Source: an uncultured Eubacteriales bacterium
GTDB taxonomy: Bacteria > Bacillota > Clostridia > Christensenellales > CAG-138
Reading direction: 5' to 3'
Assembly: GCA_900544555.1 (NCBI GenBank)
Contig: UQWD01000034.1
Coordinates: 1-9,157 of the forward strand
Length of the DNA stretch: 9,157 nucleotides
Both the position numbers and the translations under genes were made by a program. The notes beneath the pieces are model-generated. The model was not told where the DNA came from and searched no databases. It was given only the letters and a program-made list of their open reading frames with translations. This document shows positions 6,584-9,157 of this stretch, piece by piece. Numbering within the stretch: position 1 is the first letter of the stretch; each line of letters opens with the position of its first letter.

Positions 6584-7039
6584 ATTTTTCTGAAAGCACT
6601 GCATAAGCGTATACGTACGATAATACCCTCTTTTAATTCAGGGTTATTCTCATTTGCGGATAATAATTATGCGGCAATCACGTGAGCCTGACGTCTGCTG
6701 ATTCTCGGCGTAAACCTGCGAAAAACGGATTTCCAGGCTTTAAGATAACCATTTGGAATCAAGCGGAGAAACGATAAGGATACGTATATGGATGAAATTG
6801 CTTCGCAGTTTAGTATCTATATAATTCATATTGATAACAAAGCAATTATGACACGGCATTTTCACGCCATTCAAAAACAATCTACTGTCTCTTCCTCATA
6901 AACTTTTTGCCAGTACAAATACACGCGCTGCTTGTATGAATATAGAAACTATCAATATAAAACAAGCTTTTCTCTACGATAAATCACTCTATCTTATATT
7001 TAGGCGCACCGCAAACATATTGTACGGTCCCGATATGAA
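6584..7039. other. AT-rich gene-poor stretch with one tiny open frame and a permease tail remnant
   Basis: No convincing gene lies here. A 37-codon plus-strand frame (6788-6901) starts at an ATG with AAGGA seven bases upstream; it has no known motif and is probably chance. AATACCCT (6622-6629) and AGGGTTATT (6640-6648) form an imperfect hairpin without a clear T-run. On the minus strand at about 6955-6896, a hydrophobic run with a basic end (LIVSIFIQAARVFVLAKSL, then TGA) may be the last membrane segment of the broken permease to its right. Confidence 0.35.
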
Positions 7040-7596
7040 TTAGGGAACCTCCAGCCCTATTGTCAGAAGCGACGTCAGTTTTCCGGTTGCCGTTCCCTCC
7101 ACATTGTTGGAGGATAAAACCACAATCATGAGTGCAACCGCACAACCCTGAACAGCACCCACTATACTCAGAAAAAAGGCATCCGACATTTGAAGGCCTG
7201 TTATGTGGAACAGCACCGGCGCCAGCCCAGCATATTTAGCGGAATAGTCAATACTGTTGCGATACCGAGACGGGAAGCCAAAAAGCCGATTTTGCCAAGG
7301 TATGTCACCGGCAAATAGCGGATAATCCCATCATCGGATTCTTCCAGCATAATCAAGGCGGCGACAAAAGCTTGTTGGTGTGGGCGTCAAAAGGATAAGC
7401 AGAGCAGAGATAATTGATAGTAAGGCGCAATAATGCTAGGTACGGCGGAATACCGGCACTACCGCTGTTCCAGGGCTGGTACTACAAAGCGAAATACGGC
7501 TCCGGCCATCAACGGTACAAACGGCATGATGAATAGCATGAAACCTTTACGCATTTATATCAGCAGCGTTTGAAAAAACTCATTCGTATTGGCTAT
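7040..7596 (-). pseudogene. Broken ABC-2-type transporter permease
   Basis: Pieces of one membrane protein can be read in order on the minus strand, but in shifting frames. First, 'MRKGFMLFIMPFVPLMAG' from the ATG at 7554. Next, from 7371, 'AFVAALIMLEESDDGIIRYLP' followed by 'TYLGKIGFLASRLGIATVLT'. Last, 'APVLFHITGLQMSDAFFLSIV' and 'SSNNVEGTATGKLTSLL', ending at a TAA (7042-7040). The 'LLxxEExDDGxxRYLPVT' and 'SNNVEGxAxxKL' patterns are typical of ABC-2 permeases of the drug or bacteriocin export type. Damage includes TAA (7557-7555) and TAG (7461-7459) inside the first frame, TGA (7389-7387), and frame changes near 7380 and 7220. A ribosome-site-like GGGAGGGG (7602-7609) sits before an ATA (7596) where an ATG would be expected. 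It follows the MerR gene on the same strand, so it was probably its target. No ATP-binding subunit remains. Confidence 0.75.
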
Positions 7597-7734
7597 CTTC
7601 GCCCCTCCCAATGTACGCTGCATCTCGGAGCAGCATGGTGCGCGACGACTCTCAAGCCCTTACCTATTCGGATTTTTGAAGTGCCATTGCGCAGCAGTCA
7701 GCGTGGAACAGGATTGGTACGCCGAGAACATCTG

Positions 7735-8601
7735 CTATTCGTTCAATATATGACCATATTTTTTCATGAAAATCTCATTGGCTTTCATCAAATCATTATG
7801 GTATTTTTTATAAGTATCGCTTAATCTTTTCATGGCAGGGATGAAAATATCGTTGTACCCGCTTTCGGTCTGGAACTGTGTCAAAATTTCTTTTAACTTG
7901 TATTCTGGCGATTGCTTATATTCGTCGGATTTCTTGTACGCCAAATACAACTCAAACGTTTCCTTTCTGTCTGCTAAATACTGCTCTGGATTTCTGACGG
8001 CTTCGGAAAGGTTTTTAGACATTTCAGAAATATTTATTTTGCTGATGTTTTTTGCTGCTTCATCAAGAAAATCCTTCAGCTCATCTGGGATGACGAGATT
8101 AACCCCATCCAAATAGGCAATAATCGTTTCAAAGGCTTCTTGCTGTTGTGCTGTTGTGATTGGGCCATTGAGGTATGAAGCAAAATGCAAGCTGATATAT
8201 TTGCCATAGTAGCCGGGGAATAAATTTAATAGCCTACGCAAAATTGATTGTTTCTTCTCGATAGATTCCAGCTGCACAAGGGCATTTTCCCAATCATTAT
8301 CTTGCGAAAGTTTTTCTATCAAGGCTTGTTTCTCACGCAACTGAGAAAGCTCCATATCCTTTTCATAGGAAATCCTGCTTAACACTCCGCCGTCTTGACT
8401 ATCCAATACTCTTTGAATATCGGAAACAGAAAGCCCCAGCCAGCGAAGTACGGCGATTTTCTTCATGCGCTCAATATCACTTTCAGAAAAATAACGGTAT
8501 CCATTCTCTAAAATGGACGGGGATATTAACCCCTGTTCAGTGTAGTATTCAACGGCCTTTTTTGTTAAACGGCACTCTCTGCAAGCCTCATGTATTAGCA
8601 T
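7735..8601 (-). CDS. MerR-family transcriptional regulator
   Basis: This is a 288-residue protein. The start is the ATG at 8601-8599, fixed by a full GGAGGTGAT ribosome site (8614-8606); the frame stays open upstream to 8859, but that stretch covers the promoter and has no ribosome site. Residues 1-70 form the MerR winged helix-turn-helix ('TKKAVEYYTEQGLI', 'NGYRYFSESDIERMKKIAVLR', 'LGLSVSDIQRVL'). Residues about 75-125 are a charged helix, the usual dimer coiled coil. The remaining 160 residues, beginning 'LFPGYYGKYISLHFASYLN', form a long helical domain seen in multidrug-type MerR relatives and probably bind the effector. Cys8 and Cys10-region residues lie in the DNA-binding part, so metal sensing is not indicated. 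Known MerR proteins twist promoters with long spacers; one lies directly upstream. The downstream permease is broken, so its remaining role may be only autoregulation. Confidence 0.92.
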   Translation of the reverse strand: MLIHEACRECRLTKKAVEYYTEQGLISPSILENGYRYFSESDIERMKKIAVLRWLGLSVSDIQRVLDSQDGGVLSRISYEKDMELSQLREKQALIEKLSQDNDWENALVQLESIEKKQSILRRLLNLFPGYYGKYISLHFASYLNGPITTAQQQEAFETIIAYLDGVNLVIPDELKDFLDEAAKNISKINISEMSKNLSEAVRNPEQYLADRKETFELYLAYKKSDEYKQSPEYKLKEILTQFQTESGYNDIFIPAMKRLSDTYKKYHNDLMKANEIFMKKYGHILNE

Positions 8602-8620
8602 GTTTATCACCTCCAAGATT

Positions 8621-8651
8621 AGGATAAACCAACCCCCAAGGGGATAGTCAA
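8621..8651 (-). promoter_or_regulatory. MerR-type promoter with 19-bp spacer and central dyad
   Basis: On the minus strand TTGACT (8651-8646) is followed by exactly 19 bases and TATCCT (8626-8621). The spacer contains a CCCC-TT-GGGG dyad with weaker outer symmetry. Spacers of 19-20 bp with a dyad between the boxes are the hallmark of promoters activated by MerR proteins. The predicted start at about 8614 would leave a leader of about 13 bases that just includes the ribosome site. Confidence 0.75.
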
Positions 8652-8867
8652 TAGGTTTAGAGAATAAATTTTTGCGCTCAACGACAACGGTACATTGCAC
8701 CATCGCCACACACCCAAACGACAAGAGTATTGAGAAACCGCGGCGTTTCAGCTTCGATAACGCATTACAACTGACGACAGCATTACGATAGTGCCGACGG
8801 GAATCAACAAACGAAGGCTTTATGCAGAACTCAATGGTATGATGAGGAGCGAAAAACAATTTGGGGA
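8652..8867. other. Region upstream of the MerR gene, no supported gene
   Basis: The minus-strand MerR frame is open through here to 8859, but it has no ribosome site at its possible starts and no domain. A plus-strand frame is open from 8775 into the small frame at 8868. Both are more likely decayed or non-coding sequence than genes. Confidence 0.4.
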
Positions 8868-8990
8868 ATGATTACAGTGCTGAATAAAGATAAACCTTAC
8901 CAGCGCATAGCACATGATACCATGCCCGCGTTTACCGGCCTTTTGCAAGATGCTTCCGTAAGCATCTTGCACACAAGGTCAGTTTTTTAG
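8868..8990 (+). CDS. Possible small protein (40 codons) or relic of a larger gene
   Basis: The frame runs ATG (8868) to TAG (8988-8990); a GTG at 8877 is nine bases from a GGGGA and may be the better start. The frame continues upstream without a stop to 8775, where 'QWYDEERKTIWGMITVLNKD' reads like real protein, so this may be the end of a truncated gene. The last third overlaps the strong hairpin at 8937-8980 and its T-run. No family is recognised. Confidence 0.25.
   Translation: MITVLNKDKPYQRIAHDTMPAFTGLLQDASVSILHTRSVF
8937..8988 (+). terminator. Long stem-loop followed by T6, plus-strand terminator-like
   Basis: GCAAGATGCTT (8945-8955) and AAGCATCTTGC (8960-8970) are perfect 11-bp complements around the loop CCGT. 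Outside them GGCCTT (8937-8942) pairs with AAGGTC (8975-8980) with one G-T pair. Two bases later comes TTTTTT (8983-8988). This fits rho-independent termination on the plus strand, although the long interior loop is unusual. No confident plus-strand gene precedes it. Confidence 0.5.
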
Positions 8991-9092
8991 CCGGAATACC
9001 GCTTGTACTCGACAATAAACTCGCTATACCTGTGTGGTCTGTTAATCCATATAGGGACTTTTAGCCCACTGTGGCAGAGTAGCGAAACAAGG

Positions 9093-9131
9093 AAAAAGCA
9101 AAAAACGGCATAGCTATGCGCCACGCCGTTT
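9093..9131 (-). terminator. Rho-independent terminator of a minus-strand gene beyond the right edge
   Basis: On the minus strand AAACGGC (9131-9125) pairs with GCCGTTT (9109-9103), and the stem runs into TTTTTT (9105-9100), then GC and TTTTT (9097-9093). The loop contains the self-complementary GCATAGCTATGC. The bases to its right read F-G-R-A-V-K-stop in the frame ending at 9137, which could be the end of a gene whose body is outside the window; six codons are too few to call it. Confidence 0.65.
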
Positions 9132-9157
9132 CATTACTATTTTACAGCCCTCCCGAA

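Noticed and set aside
7660..7770. Minus-strand fragment reading 'ERIADVLGVPILF', like the end of a helix-turn-helix repressor
   Set aside because: It is a short frame overlapping the end of the MerR gene with no supporting sequence upstream; too little to call a gene remnant.
8602..8859. 86-residue N-terminal extension of the MerR protein
   Set aside because: The internal ATG at 8601 has a perfect GGAGGTGAT site and begins the MerR domain at its usual point; the extension spans the promoter and has no ribosome site.

Overview
The window looks like a chromosomal segment of a Gram-positive, low-to-mid GC Clostridia-type bacterium (Bacillota). The basis is strong GGAGG ribosome binding sites, sigma-A-like promoters, a lipoprotein with a Thr/Pro-rich linker, an NlpC/P60-type wall enzyme, an NADPH-type butanol-dehydrogenase homologue, and a MerR regulator of a kind common in Firmicutes. 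Every confident gene lies on the minus strand. No genus can be named from the sequence alone.

Left block (1-3066): a two-gene operon of exported proteins, transcribed right to left. The upstream gene (1175-2950) encodes a signal peptide, a beta-propeller-like region and a C-terminal NlpC/P60-like cysteine peptidase, ending in a Cys-rich tail. Eighteen bases further on, a lipoprotein (1156 to beyond position 1) repeats the propeller region without the peptidase, at least as far as the window shows. The two are paralogues. A near-consensus promoter (TTTACA-17-TATAAT) precedes the operon, and a perfect 9-bp inverted repeat sits at the predicted transcription start.

Middle block (3390-5545): an iron-type alcohol dehydrogenase of the YqhD/butanol dehydrogenase class, followed 41 bases later by an AEC (auxin efflux carrier) family transporter. 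They are probably co-transcribed, linking reductive carbonyl metabolism to carriage of an organic anion; the substrates are unknown.

Right block (about 5640-9157): this part is more AT-rich, sparse in genes and looks accessory. It holds (i) a 130-residue protein made of two tandem ribbon-helix-helix (RHH) DNA-binding units, 33 of 56 aligned residues identical, with a palindrome over its own likely promoter; (ii) a broken ABC-2-type permease carrying several stops and frameshifts; (iii) just upstream of it, an intact MerR-family regulator whose promoter has the 19-bp spacer typical of MerR-controlled promoters; and (iv) a right edge with two strong hairpins, one a minus-strand terminator for a gene outside the window. 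The MerR gene appears to have outlived the exporter it once controlled.

The most unusual item is the tandem RHH protein with its candidate operators. No CRISPR array, tRNA, rRNA or intact transposase was recognised.
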